In this document: positions 7,393-15,390 of the stretch, one piece after another
Layout: each line of letters begins with the position of its first letter
Position numbering within the stretch: position 1 is the first letter of the stretch
Assembly (NCBI GenBank): GCA_910588945.1
Contig: CAJUSF010000012.1
Coordinates: 1 to 39,816, forward strand
Source of the DNA: an uncultured Eggerthellaceae bacterium
Lineage (GTDB): Bacteria > Actinomycetota > Coriobacteriia > Coriobacteriales > Eggerthellaceae
Reading direction: 5' to 3'
DNA length: 39,816 nt
Made by a program: the position numbers and the translations under genes
The notes under the pieces: generated by a model
Told to the model about the DNA's origin: nothing
Databases searched by the model: none
Seen by the model: the letters and a program-made list of their open reading frames with translations, nothing else

Positions 7393-7581
7393 ATGTCACA
7401 TCCAATTATCGAAGCAGACGAGTGCATCGGCTGTGGTATCTGCGTTGAAGCTTGCCCGCAAGAGGTTCTCGAGGTTGTTGACGGCGTAGCTGAGGTCGTT
7501 AAAGAGGATGCCTGCATCGCTTGTGGCGACTGCGAGGAAGAATGCCCGATGGGCGCCATCCCCGAGATCGTTGAGGACTAA
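7393..7581 (+). CDS. 2[4Fe-4S] ferredoxin
   Basis: A 62-residue ferredoxin of clostridial type, a small soluble electron carrier. It has two cluster motifs, CIGCGICVEACP (about 12-23) and CIACGDCEEECP (about 40-51), and an acidic tail. The ATG at 7393 follows aaggagattgaa and is clearly preferred over the in-frame upstream codon at 7366, whose extension (LIKEKEIE) would translate the ribosome site itself. It is monocistronic and followed directly by an intrinsic terminator. Bases 7115-7392 upstream show no gene. Confidence 0.94.
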   Translation: MSHPIIEADECIGCGICVEACPQEVLEVVDGVAEVVKEDACIACGDCEEECPMGAIPEIVED

Positions 7582-7616
7582 CTCTTTTCGATAAGCCGAC
7601 AATCTGCTTGTCATAT

Positions 7617-7656
7617 TAAAAGAGCCGCAGGGATTCTTTCCCACGGCTCTTTTTTT
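7617..7656 (+). terminator. Intrinsic terminator after the ferredoxin gene
   Basis: The stem agagccg...cggctct with an inner aggg/tccc pair is followed by a run of eight T. It lies about 40 bases after the ferredoxin stop codon. Confidence 0.85.
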
Positions 7657-7730
7657 GTTCGTCAAGGACAGCGAATGGAGGATCAGTCTGGACGCAATAC
7701 AATGCTGTCCCCTTTGGAAAACTCCAGCAT

Positions 7731-7756
7731 CTAGAGCCCCTTTATAGGGACTCTAG
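7731..7756 (-). terminator. Hairpin overlapping the clpB stop codon
   Basis: Read on the minus strand, ctagagtccc (7756-7747) pairs with ggggctctag (7740-7731), ten pairs including one G-U. The loop is tataaa and holds the clpB TAA. No T-run follows, so it may be a 3'-end stabiliser or a factor-dependent terminator rather than a classic intrinsic one. Confidence 0.55.
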
Positions 7757-10453
7757 ATTAAGAGGCGCTTCCACACGACAAGTGTATTCGCCTTCCGGAT
7801 CAATATCGATCAGCACGTGGCTTCCGTCGTGCATCTCGCCCTTGATGACCTTCTCCGCAATCCTGTCCACGATCTGACGCTGAATCAAACGCTTGAGCGG
7901 ACGAGCACCAAACACCGGATCGTATCCATCGATAGCCAGATGCTCCATCGCAGCAGGAGTCACATCGAGTGTCACCTTGCGATCAGCAAGACGCCTGCGA
8001 ACCTCTTCAAGCTGCAGATCGACGATCGGCTCGATAGTCGAGATGCTGAGCTCGTTGAACGTGACGATATCATCGATCCTGTTCAGGAACTCAGGCCTGA
8101 ACGTCGCACGGAGTGCATCATTGATGCGCTGCGTGAACTCGGATAGCCTTTTCGCCGCTGCCTCCGGCGTCATCTTCGCCATATCCTCGATCATATCCCC
8201 CATGGTCTCTTTACCTGTGAGTTCGTTTTGATCGTACATTCCGCTCTCGATCGCATGGTCGCGAATGATCTGGCTTCCGACATTGGATGTCATTATGATG
8301 ATGGTGTTCTTGAAGTTCACGACCCTTCCCTGACCGTCGGTCAGACGACCATCGTCGAGAACCTGCAACAGCACATTGAACACATCCGGATGCGCCTTTT
8401 CCATCTCGTCCAGCAAGACCACCGAATACGGGTGACGGCGAACCGCCTCTGTGAGCTGGCCACCCTCATCGTATCCGACGTATCCCGGAGGCGCTCCGAT
8501 CAGTCTTTGCACGGAGAACTTCTCCATGTACTCCGACATATCGATGCGGATCATTGCCTTATCGGAGTCGAATAGGTATTCGGCAAGCGCCTTGGCAAGC
8601 TCCGTTTTGCCGACTCCGGTAGGTCCGAGGAACAAGAACGAACCGATAGGCTGCTCCGGATCGGAGAGTCCCGCACGGTTGCGACGGATCGCGCCTGCGA
8701 CGACATTCACGGCCTCGTCCTGCCCGATAACACGCTTCTTGAGCTCTTCCTCAAGGTCGACAAGCTTCTCCATCTCCCCTTGCATCATCTTGGTGACCGG
8801 GATTCCGGTCCAAGTCGACACAACAGCGGCGATCTCCTCTTCGGAAACCTCCTCTTTGAGGATGGCGCCGGCCTCTTGACTCTGCGACAGAACACGCTCG
8901 GCCTCCTCCAGCTGCTGTTGCAACTGCGGAATACGAGCGAAACGAATCTCGGACGCGAGCGCAAGATCGCCCTCGCGCGTGGCGCGCTCCTCCTCAAGCT
9001 GAGCCGAATCGAGCTCCGCCTTCAAGTTCTGCACGCCAACGATGACATCCTTCTCGTTTTGCCAAGCCGCCTTCTGCTTGTCAAGCGCATCACGCGCATC
9101 AGCGATATCGCGACGCAGCTTCTCAAGGCGCTCCTTGGAAACATCGTCGGATTCCTTCATGAGCGCTTGCTCTTCGATCTGCATCTGAGTAAGATGGCGC
9201 TCGGCCTGATCGACTTCCTCAGGCATCGAATCTATCTCGATACGCAGACGGCTTGCCGCCTCATCCATAAGATCGATTGCCTTATCCGGCAAGAATCGGT
9301 CGGAGATATATCTATCGGAAAGCTCCGCCGCCGACACGATAGCGCCGTCCGTGATGCGGACTCCGTGGTGAATCTCGTACTTTTCCTTCAGGCCGCGAAG
9401 AATAGCGATCGTATCCTCAACCGTAGGTTCGTTGACCATGACCGGTTGAAAACGACGCTCAAGCGCTGCATCCTTCTCGACATACTTGCGATACTCGTCA
9501 AGCGTGGTAGCGCCGATCGCATGCAATTCACCACGTGCGAGCGCGGGCTTTAACATGTTGCCGGCATCAAGCGAGGAGTCGCCACCTGCACCCGCGCCGA
9601 CGATCGTATGAAGCTCGTCGATGAACAAGATGATGCTGCCGCCAGATTCCTTCACCTCGCGAAGAACCGCCTTCAATCTGTCCTCGAACTCGCCGCGATA
9701 CTTAGCTCCCGCCATCATCGCGCCTAGATCTAGTGAGATGATCTCGCGATCCTTTAGGCCTGATGGGACATCACCCGAAACGATGCGCTGCGCCAGACCC
9801 TCTACGATCGCAGTCTTGCCGGTGCCGGGCTCGCCGATGAGGACCGGGTTGTTCTTCGTGCGCCTTGAGAGTACTTGGATGGTCCGGCGAATCTCTTCCG
9901 AGCGCCCGATAACCGGATCGAGCTTGCCTTCACGAGCCTGCTGCGTAAGGTTCTGGCCGTACTGCTCAAGCGCCTCGAATTGCGTTTTGTCCGTTTGAGA
10001 AGTGACGCGCGTATCGCCGCGAAGCGTCTCATATGCCGATTCGATGTTCTTACGCGTGATGCCTGCACCAGAAAGGAGCTTGCCCGCCGCATCACTGCCC
10101 TCAGACAGAGCGATGAGCATATGCTCCGAGGTAGCGTAGCTATCGCCAAGCTTCTCCGCAATCTTTACAGCCTGATCGATCACTTTCAAAAATGCCTGCG
10201 AAGGAACGGCCATCGGCATTGCATTGCCTGTCGCCTTCGGCATCTTCGCTATTTCGTCTTCGATATTCTGCGCAAGCCAAACAGGGTCTGCGCCTATTCT
10301 TTTTATGATCGCCGAGATGTTGTTCTCATCGGCGTCGATCAGCGCTTTTAGGAGATGGATCGGCTCGATCATGGTGGCATCCACATCGGATGCGACACCC
10401 ATCGCGTTTTGCACCGCCTCCTGCGCTGTTACTGCGAGTTTGTTTAAATTCAT
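7742..10453 (-). CDS. clpB: ClpB chaperone (protein disaggregase)
   Basis: A 903-residue HSP100 AAA+ protein that, with DnaK/DnaJ/GrpE, extracts polypeptides from aggregates. The layout is standard: Clp-N repeats (1-145), NBD1 with Walker A GEPGTGKT (207-214) and Walker B ILFIDE (275-280), a coiled-coil middle domain (about 410-535) and NBD2 with GPTGVGKT (610-617) and VVLLDE (678-683). The pore loops KYRGEF and GYVGYDEGG are intact. It is about 45 residues longer than the E. coli protein (857). Most of the excess is an insert between MTSNVGS and FRPEFLNRID (about residues 731-780). The ribosome site ggagg stands just before the ATG. It is the last gene of the heat-shock operon, separated from hspR by the multi-hairpin element. 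Confidence 0.97.
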   Translation of the reverse strand: MNLNKLAVTAQEAVQNAMGVASDVDATMIEPIHLLKALIDADENNISAIIKRIGADPVWLAQNIEDEIAKMPKATGNAMPMAVPSQAFLKVIDQAVKIAEKLGDSYATSEHMLIALSEGSDAAGKLLSGAGITRKNIESAYETLRGDTRVTSQTDKTQFEALEQYGQNLTQQAREGKLDPVIGRSEEIRRTIQVLSRRTKNNPVLIGEPGTGKTAIVEGLAQRIVSGDVPSGLKDREIISLDLGAMMAGAKYRGEFEDRLKAVLREVKESGGSIILFIDELHTIVGAGAGGDSSLDAGNMLKPALARGELHAIGATTLDEYRKYVEKDAALERRFQPVMVNEPTVEDTIAILRGLKEKYEIHHGVRITDGAIVSAAELSDRYISDRFLPDKAIDLMDEAASRLRIEIDSMPEEVDQAERHLTQMQIEEQALMKESDDVSKERLEKLRRDIADARDALDKQKAAWQNEKDVIVGVQNLKAELDSAQLEEERATREGDLALASEIRFARIPQLQQQLEEAERVLSQSQEAGAILKEEVSEEEIAAVVSTWTGIPVTKMMQGEMEKLVDLEEELKKRVIGQDEAVNVVAGAIRRNRAGLSDPEQPIGSFLFLGPTGVGKTELAKALAEYLFDSDKAMIRIDMSEYMEKFSVQRLIGAPPGYVGYDEGGQLTEAVRRHPYSVVLLDEMEKAHPDVFNVLLQVLDDGRLTDGQGRVVNFKNTIIIMTSNVGSQIIRDHAIESGMYDQNELTGKETMGDMIEDMAKMTPEAAAKRLSEFTQRINDALRATFRPEFLNRIDDIVTFNELSISTIEPIVDLQLEEVRRRLADRKVTLDVTPAAMEHLAIDGYDPVFGARPLKRLIQRQIVDRIAEKVIKGEMHDGSHVLIDIDPEGEYTCRVEAPLNLESL

Positions 10454-10463
10454 TTTTCCTCCA

Positions 10464-10924
10464 ATAATTTTTAATTTATTAAAAATTATTCTGACGCTGC
10501 GGTTCCGACAGGCACCTGTCCTTGCCCCTTGTTTCGACCACTGCGTGGCACGAAGGCCACTTGGGTCGAAGGCGGGGCAATTACAGGCACCGGTCGAACC
10601 AGCTTTGCATCACCTCGCATTGCGGGATTAATAATGCAATGCTCGGAAGTTCGCTATCTCTACGGCGTCCTGTGTCAGTTCTTTTATTTATATTTAAAAA
10701 ATTCAAAAGGACGCAGGTCGTTCGTAAAGATAGCGAGCGGCGCTCTGGTGGTTCAGATTTGCGGGAAAGACCGACGACGTGTACTTCGTTACACGAGGAG
10801 GTCTTGGACCGTGAAGATGAACCGCCGGGGTGCCGCGCAACGTCAATTCATTCCGAAAGCCGTTCTAGGCTTTCGGAATTAGACGCAGCGTCATACCGAA
10901 ATTTATTTAATAAATTTCGGTATG
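10464..10924 (-). ncRNA. Multi-domain nested-hairpin element between hspR and clpB
   Basis: The whole 460-bp gap is self-complementary. Outer stem: tgacgctgcg (10492-10501) with cgcagcgtca (10884-10893). Flanking AT-rich hairpins lie at 10464-10489 and 10894-10924. Five internal domains are seen. (1) 10501-10600: ggttc/gaacc, ttgcccc/ggggcaa, ttcgacc/ggtcgaa and gtggc/gccac stacked into one long arm. (2) 10618-10642: gcattgc/gcaatgc. (3) 10651-10736: a 14-bp stem with one mismatch. (4) 10737-10836: gcggc/gccgc plus ggtggttca/tgaaccgcc, topped by cgtgta/tacacg. (5) 10850-10879: perfect 12-bp attccgaaagcc stem. Arms are symmetric about base 10693. It lies inside the operon transcript; it may be a structured intercistronic RNA or an inserted palindromic mobile element. 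Neither strand encodes a recognisable protein. Confidence 0.6.
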
Positions 10925-11289
10925 TCAGCCATGCGCACCAAAGACGTAACCGTCATATGCGCTTCAAGCTCATGCACACGATCCGCCAAGCGCCGCACGC
11001 GTCTATGCAAACTGTCAAGTTCCTGATCGCGTTCTTCGAGACGCGATTGCAGATCCAAGATCCGAGTTACTCCTGCAAGGTTGATCCCTTCTGCAGTAAG
11101 CTCTTGGATCAGCTCCAACCTATCTATATCCGACTGCGAATACATACGTGTATTCCCGCTGGTCCTCTGTGGAGTAACGAGCCCTTTCTGCTCGTAAGCC
11201 CTCAAGGTCTGCGGATGAACGCCTGCAAGCTCGGCAGCCACACTTATCATATAGAGTGGGCGATTCTTATCGCCGTTTCCGCCTACCAT
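10903..11289 (-). CDS. hspR: Heat-shock repressor HspR (MerR family)
   Basis: A 128-residue MerR-type regulator. The winged helix-turn-helix runs YMISVAAELAGVHPQTLRAY...GLVTPQRTSGNTRMYSQSDIDRL (about 13-58) and is followed by a leucine-rich coiled coil (about 62-112). In actinobacteria HspR, helped by DnaK, represses the dnaK operon and clpB at HAIR operators; that role is inferred from family and position. Its ATG overlaps the dnaJ stop by seven bases, so translation is probably coupled. The last residues (DIPKFIK) and the stop codon are encoded by the AT-rich flanking hairpin of the downstream element, so the C-terminus may have been altered by its insertion. Confidence 0.92.
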   Translation of the reverse strand: MVGGNGDKNRPLYMISVAAELAGVHPQTLRAYEQKGLVTPQRTSGNTRMYSQSDIDRLELIQELTAEGINLAGVTRILDLQSRLEERDQELDSLHRRVRRLADRVHELEAHMTVTSLVRMADIPKFIK

Positions 11290-12266
11290 GGTCTCACCGC
11301 CTCCGGAGTCGCAGCCAAGAACTCTTCCATCGCTTTCTTCTGATCCTCATTCATATCAACAGGCGTCTCCACCATGATCTTGACTTTCAGATCGCCGAAA
11401 GCTTCCGAGTTCTTGTTCTTAACATCCTTGGCGCCTTTGCCTTTCACGGTAAGCACCTTGCCATCTTGCGTGCCGGCAGGCACCTTCAATCGGATCTTGG
11501 CGCCATCAGGAGTTGGCACCACGATGCTGCACCCAAGCGCTGCTTGTGCAACGTTTATCGGCAACTCCATCAAAACGTCGGCTTTGTCGCGCTTGTAATA
11601 CGGATGCTCGGTGATATGCGTGGTGATCAGCAGGTCCCCCGGCTCGCCACCGGATTCCCCGAGACCGCCCTTGCCTTTGTAGCGAAGACGTCCGCCGTCG
11701 CGCGCGCCCTGCGGGATCTTCACGTCGATCGTATCCGCCTCCGGCTTTCCGGGAATGCGAACCGTAACGCGCTTGTTGGCTCCGTTGAATGCTTCATCGA
11801 ATGTCACATCGAGCGTCACGTTCATATCTTGCCCGCGCCTAGCACGATTGACGTTGAAGTCCCAGTCCGAACCGAATGCTCCTTCACCGTTACGGATGCT
11901 GTTCAGGATATCGGCCCAGTCCATGCCGCCAAAACCGCCACCGCCATCTGTGGTATAGGTGTAGGTCTGACCGCCTTGGCCACCGAAACCGCCTCCGAAG
12001 ATATCCTCGTAGTTGAATCCGCCGCCACCGGCTCCGCCGTATGGTATGTGATTCTCGTTTGCGGTTCCGTAAGTGTCGTAGAGCTCGCGCTTCTTCTCGT
12101 CGGAGAGAACCTCGTAGGCTTCGTTGATCTCTTTGAACTTGGCCTCATCTCCACCCGCATCGGGATGATGCGTGCGTGCCAATTTGCGAAAGGCCTTCTT
12201 GATCTCGCTTTGCGACGCTGTGCGTGGAACGCCTAGCGTCTTGTAGTAGTCCGGTGTTGTCGCCAT
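11283..12266 (-). CDS. dnaJ: DnaJ-type co-chaperone without zinc finger
   Basis: A 327-residue Hsp40. The J domain (about 6-70) has the HPD motif (about 34-36) that stimulates the DnaK ATPase. It is followed by a Gly/Phe-rich linker with GGGFNYEDIFGGGFGGQGG and two C-terminal beta-sandwich substrate domains (about 145-315; PGKPEADTIDVKIPQGARDG, GKGGLGESGGEPGDLL). The four CxxCxGxG zinc repeats of classic DnaJ are absent, so this is a class B (CbpA-like) protein. It sits between grpE and hspR on the minus strand, with 147 bases after grpE and an overlap with hspR. A separate zinc-finger DnaJ may exist elsewhere. Confidence 0.94.
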   Translation of the reverse strand: MATTPDYYKTLGVPRTASQSEIKKAFRKLARTHHPDAGGDEAKFKEINEAYEVLSDEKKRELYDTYGTANENHIPYGGAGGGGFNYEDIFGGGFGGQGGQTYTYTTDGGGGFGGMDWADILNSIRNGEGAFGSDWDFNVNRARRGQDMNVTLDVTFDEAFNGANKRVTVRIPGKPEADTIDVKIPQGARDGGRLRYKGKGGLGESGGEPGDLLITTHITEHPYYKRDKADVLMELPINVAQAALGCSIVVPTPDGAKIRLKVPAGTQDGKVLTVKGKGAKDVKNKNSEAFGDLKVKIMVETPVDMNEDQKKAMEEFLAATPEAVRPW

Positions 12267-12413
12267 AGCGCTTACGCACCTCGCTTTCTATAAATCATTC
12301 CATCGACCGAGCCGAAGAAAGACGCAGGTACGAACTGTTCGACATCATAGATATGTCAAGCAAACCCGCACTCTTGAAACTCCGGACCCGATCGCGATCT
12401 TCCAATATCAGTC

Positions 12414-13139
12414 TTACTCGATATCTGTTTCTTCTTTGGGTCGATCCTGACCCCCGGTGGTGACGGTCACCATTGCTGGACGAAGAACCTTATTCCCAAG
12501 TTTGTAGCCCTTTTGGTAAACCTCGGCTACGGTCTCGTTGTACTTATCAGTGTCCTCGACGGTGCCGACCGCTTGCGCCTCAAGAGCGTCAAAGGACTCA
12601 TCCACCGGATCGAGAACGGTAACGCCGTCTTTGGTGAGAGTATCGATGAACTTGGAAAGCACTGCCTTCACTCCGTCCAGCAATCCCGTCTCACCGTTCT
12701 TCTCCGCATAATCGATGCTTCTCTCAAGATCATCGATCACAGGAAGCAGGCTCATCACGAGCTTCTCAGCAGCGCGAGCCTTCTGCTCCTCCTGCTGCTC
12801 CTTCGTGCGCCTGCGATAGTTGTCCCATTCGGCGTGAAGGCGAACGTACTTGTCCTTCCACTCCGATGCCTCTTTTTGAGCCGCCTCTGCGCTGGCCTCG
12901 GCGCGAACCTCATCCATCGCATTGTCGACGACTGCCGCGGCCTCGGCTTCGAGCACCGCATCAAGAACATCTTCGGCAGAATCTGCGGACTCATCTGAGG
13001 CCGTCGTCGAGTCCTTCACCGAATCGGCATTCGCCGCTTTCGCATCGTTGGTTTCAGATGCGGCGGGTGCGCCCGAAGGCACACCCGTCTCGTTATCTTT
13101 GGAAGTAGCGGCGTTGTCCATTTTAGGATCAGCCATCAT
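12414..13139 (-). CDS. grpE: Nucleotide exchange factor GrpE
   Basis: A 241-residue GrpE, which releases ADP from DnaK. An Ala/Ser/Glu-rich disordered N-terminus (about 1-90) precedes the long dimerising helix (KYVRLHAEWDNYRRRTKEQQ, about 96-115). The C-terminal beta domain carries the signature LDPVDESFDALEAQAVGTVE to YQKGYKLGNKVLRPAMVTVT. The start overlaps the dnaK stop (TAATG), giving translational coupling; a second ATG follows directly in frame. The N-terminal extension makes it longer than the E. coli protein (197 residues), which is common in actinobacteria. Confidence 0.96.
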   Translation of the reverse strand: MMADPKMDNAATSKDNETGVPSGAPAASETNDAKAANADSVKDSTTASDESADSAEDVLDAVLEAEAAAVVDNAMDEVRAEASAEAAQKEASEWKDKYVRLHAEWDNYRRRTKEQQEEQKARAAEKLVMSLLPVIDDLERSIDYAEKNGETGLLDGVKAVLSKFIDTLTKDGVTVLDPVDESFDALEAQAVGTVEDTDKYNETVAEVYQKGYKLGNKVLRPAMVTVTTGGQDRPKEETDIE

Positions 13140-15046
13140 TACTTGCCTTCCTCTTCATCATCTTCGACTACCTCGTAGTCTGCCTCGAGGGTGTCATCGG
13201 CCGGAGCGGTCTCAGCTGCTGCTGCCTGTGCACCTGCACCTGCGCCCTCGGTCGAGTAGACGACCTCTGCCAGTTTGTAACCGGCCTGCTGCATCTTCTC
13301 GGTTGCTGCCTTGATAGCATCGATATCGGTTCCCTCAAGAGCGCTCTTCGCCTCGGCGATCGCGCTTTCAGCCTCGCTCTTAGCGTCTGCCGGAACCTTG
13401 TCTCCAAGCTCATCAAGAGTCTGCTGGGTCGCGCCCACGAGTGCCTCTGCGTTGTTGCGAACCTCGACCTCTTCGCGATGCTTAGCATCCTCTTCGGCAT
13501 GCTGCTCAGCATCTTTGACCATACGATCGACCTCGTCGTCGGACAGTGCAGTCGAGCCGGAGATTGTGATCTGCTGCTGCTTGCCAGTTCCCAGATCCTT
13601 AGCGGACACATTCACGATGCCGTTCGCGTCGATGTCGAATGTGACCTCGATCTGCGGAACACCTCGACGCGCTGCCGGAATGCCGGTGAGCTGGAAGCGT
13701 CCGAGCGTCTTGTTGCCAGCTGCCATCTCGCGCTCGCCTTGCAGGACGTGCACCTCGACGGACGTCTGGTTGTCGGCCGCAGTCGAATAGATCTCAGTCT
13801 TGCGTGTCGGGATGGTCGTGTTACGCTCGATCATCTTGGTCATCACGCCGCCCATGGTCTCAACGCCAAGTGAAAGCGGGGTAACATCAAGAAGAAGGAT
13901 GCCTGAAACGTCGCCCGACAAAACGCCGCCTTGGATAGCCGCACCCATTGCAACAACCTCGTCTGGGTTAACCGACATATTAGGCTTCTTGCCCGTGAGC
14001 TTCTCGACAAGCTCCTGAACAGCCGGCATACGAGTGGAGCCGCCGACAAGGATAACCTCATCGAGTTCGCCGGTCTTGAGGCCTGCATCTTTGAGCGCCT
14101 GCTCGACAGGAGCCTTCGTGCGGTCGAGCAGATCCTTGGTGATGCGCTCGAACTCTGCGCGCGTAAGCGTGTAGTCAAGATGCTTCGGGCCGGATGCGTC
14201 AGCCGTAATGAACGGCAGGTTGATGTTGGTCTGCGTAGTGGAGGAAAGCTCCATCTTCGCCTTCTCGGCTGCTTCCTTCAGACGCTGAAGAGCCATCTTA
14301 TCCTCGCGAAGGTCGATGCCGTTATCAGCCTTGAACTTGTCAGCCATCCAGTCGATTATGCGCTGGTCCCAGTCATCTCCACCGAGGTGATTGTCGCCTG
14401 CGGTCGATGCGACCTCGAACACTCCGTCGCCAAGCTCGAGAACGGAAACGTCGAACGTACCGCCACCAAGGTCGAACACGAGAATCTTCTCGTCGTGGTC
14501 TGCCTTGTCAAGACCGTAGGCCAAAGCTGCAGCCGTCGGCTCGTTGATGATGCGCTCGACCTCAAGGCCTGCGATCTTGCCGGCGTCCTTTGTAGCCTGA
14601 CGCTGTGCATCGTTGAAGTAAGCCGGAACGGTGATGACCGCCTTTGTAATGGTCTCACCAACCTGCTTCTCCGCGTCGGTCTTGAGCTTCTGAAGCACCA
14701 TTGCCGAGATCTCCTCAGGGGTGTAAGACTTGCCGTCGATGTCGATAACAGCGCGGCCGTCCTTGCCCTTCTCAACCTTGTAGCTTACAGTCTTTTGCTC
14801 CTCAGGAGTCTCATCGTAGCTGCGGCCGATGAAGCGCTTAACGGATGAAACTGTGTTCTCCGGATTGGTGACCGCTTGGTTCTTCGCTGCCTTGCCGACC
14901 ACGCGCTCGCCATCTTTACGGAAGCCCTCGACGGACGGAGTTGTACGATCGCCCTCGGCGTTGACGAGAATCTCAGGCTCAGAGCCTTCCATCACAGCCA
15001 TTGCAGAGTTCGTTGTTCCCAAGTCGATTCCTAGAATCTTAGCCAT
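13139..15046 (-). CDS. dnaK: Chaperone DnaK (Hsp70)
   Basis: A 635-residue Hsp70 starting MAKILGIDLGTTNSAMAVME. The ATPase domain (1 to about 380) shows LGTTNS, DLGGGTFDVSVL, and GGSTRMPAVQELV. The linker and beta-sandwich substrate domain follow (DVTPLSLGVETMGGVMT), then an alpha lid and the acidic tail EADYEVVEDDEEEGK. The ATG at 15046 is preferred over an in-frame upstream ATG at 15082: it has tgagga eight to nine bases before it and matches the family N-terminus exactly. It is the first gene of the operon and is read from the promoter at 15119-15147. Confidence 0.98.
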   Translation of the reverse strand: MAKILGIDLGTTNSAMAVMEGSEPEILVNAEGDRTTPSVEGFRKDGERVVGKAAKNQAVTNPENTVSSVKRFIGRSYDETPEEQKTVSYKVEKGKDGRAVIDIDGKSYTPEEISAMVLQKLKTDAEKQVGETITKAVITVPAYFNDAQRQATKDAGKIAGLEVERIINEPTAAALAYGLDKADHDEKILVFDLGGGTFDVSVLELGDGVFEVASTAGDNHLGGDDWDQRIIDWMADKFKADNGIDLREDKMALQRLKEAAEKAKMELSSTTQTNINLPFITADASGPKHLDYTLTRAEFERITKDLLDRTKAPVEQALKDAGLKTGELDEVILVGGSTRMPAVQELVEKLTGKKPNMSVNPDEVVAMGAAIQGGVLSGDVSGILLLDVTPLSLGVETMGGVMTKMIERNTTIPTRKTEIYSTAADNQTSVEVHVLQGEREMAAGNKTLGRFQLTGIPAARRGVPQIEVTFDIDANGIVNVSAKDLGTGKQQQITISGSTALSDDEVDRMVKDAEQHAEEDAKHREEVEVRNNAEALVGATQQTLDELGDKVPADAKSEAESAIAEAKSALEGTDIDAIKAATEKMQQAGYKLAEVVYSTEGAGAGAQAAAAETAPADDTLEADYEVVEDDEEEGK

Positions 15047-15118
15047 TCTATGATTCCTCACTTTCGATCTGTAAATTTGCATGACATTTTAGTCTGCAGG
15101 TTTGCTTTTATTGTCCTT

Positions 15119-15147
15119 ATAATAAAATCTAAGTCTCTCATTGTCAA
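15119..15147 (-). promoter_or_regulatory. dnaK operon promoter with a possible degenerate HAIR operator
   Basis: On the minus strand, TTGACA (15147-15142), a 17-base spacer and TATTAT (15124-15119) form a near-consensus primary-sigma promoter, about 70 bases before the dnaK ATG. CTTGACA (15148-15142) and ACTTAGA (15134-15128), separated by seven bases, partly match the HspR operator CTTGAGT-N7-ACTCAAG (5 of 7 and about 4 of 7 positions). Just upstream is the dyad tttctt-gtt-aagaaa. The promoter call is firm; the operator call is tentative. Confidence 0.75.
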
Positions 15148-15246
15148 GTTTCTTAACAAGAAATTTTGCAACCTTCGACACTTAGATGGCACTTTGCAAT
15201 ATTAGAAGCCTCAAACGACACATAATCCCAGTATCAGGCCTTGTTA

Positions 15247-15345
15247 TCAGATGTTGGACATCTCGTTGCTAGTCCGTTGAATGTCGTTCCGTTACACAAA
15301 ATGTGAAGAAATGATGTAGGAATGCAACCGTAAACTGCATACAAT
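15247..15345 (+). promoter_or_regulatory. Upstream region of the membrane-protein gene: dyad and weak -10
   Basis: The 340-base divergent gap between dnaK and the next gene contains a perfect dyad agatgt-tgg-acatct (15249-15263) and a TACAAT (15340-15345) that could be a -10 element, without a good -35. This is a candidate control region only. Confidence 0.3.
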
Positions 15346-15390
15346 ATAAGAGATCCGCTGATATATTCTTTAAGGTCATGGAGGCTAATG

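Noticed and set aside
8780..9553. Long plus-strand open frame opposite clpB
   Set aside because: It is the complement of the clpB coding sequence, Arg/Leu-rich, with no family resemblance; clpB explains the DNA fully.
10522..11343. 273-codon plus-strand frame across the hspR-clpB gap
   Set aside because: It runs through palindromic DNA and then antisense to hspR; composition is unlike the neighbouring proteins and no ribosome site fits.
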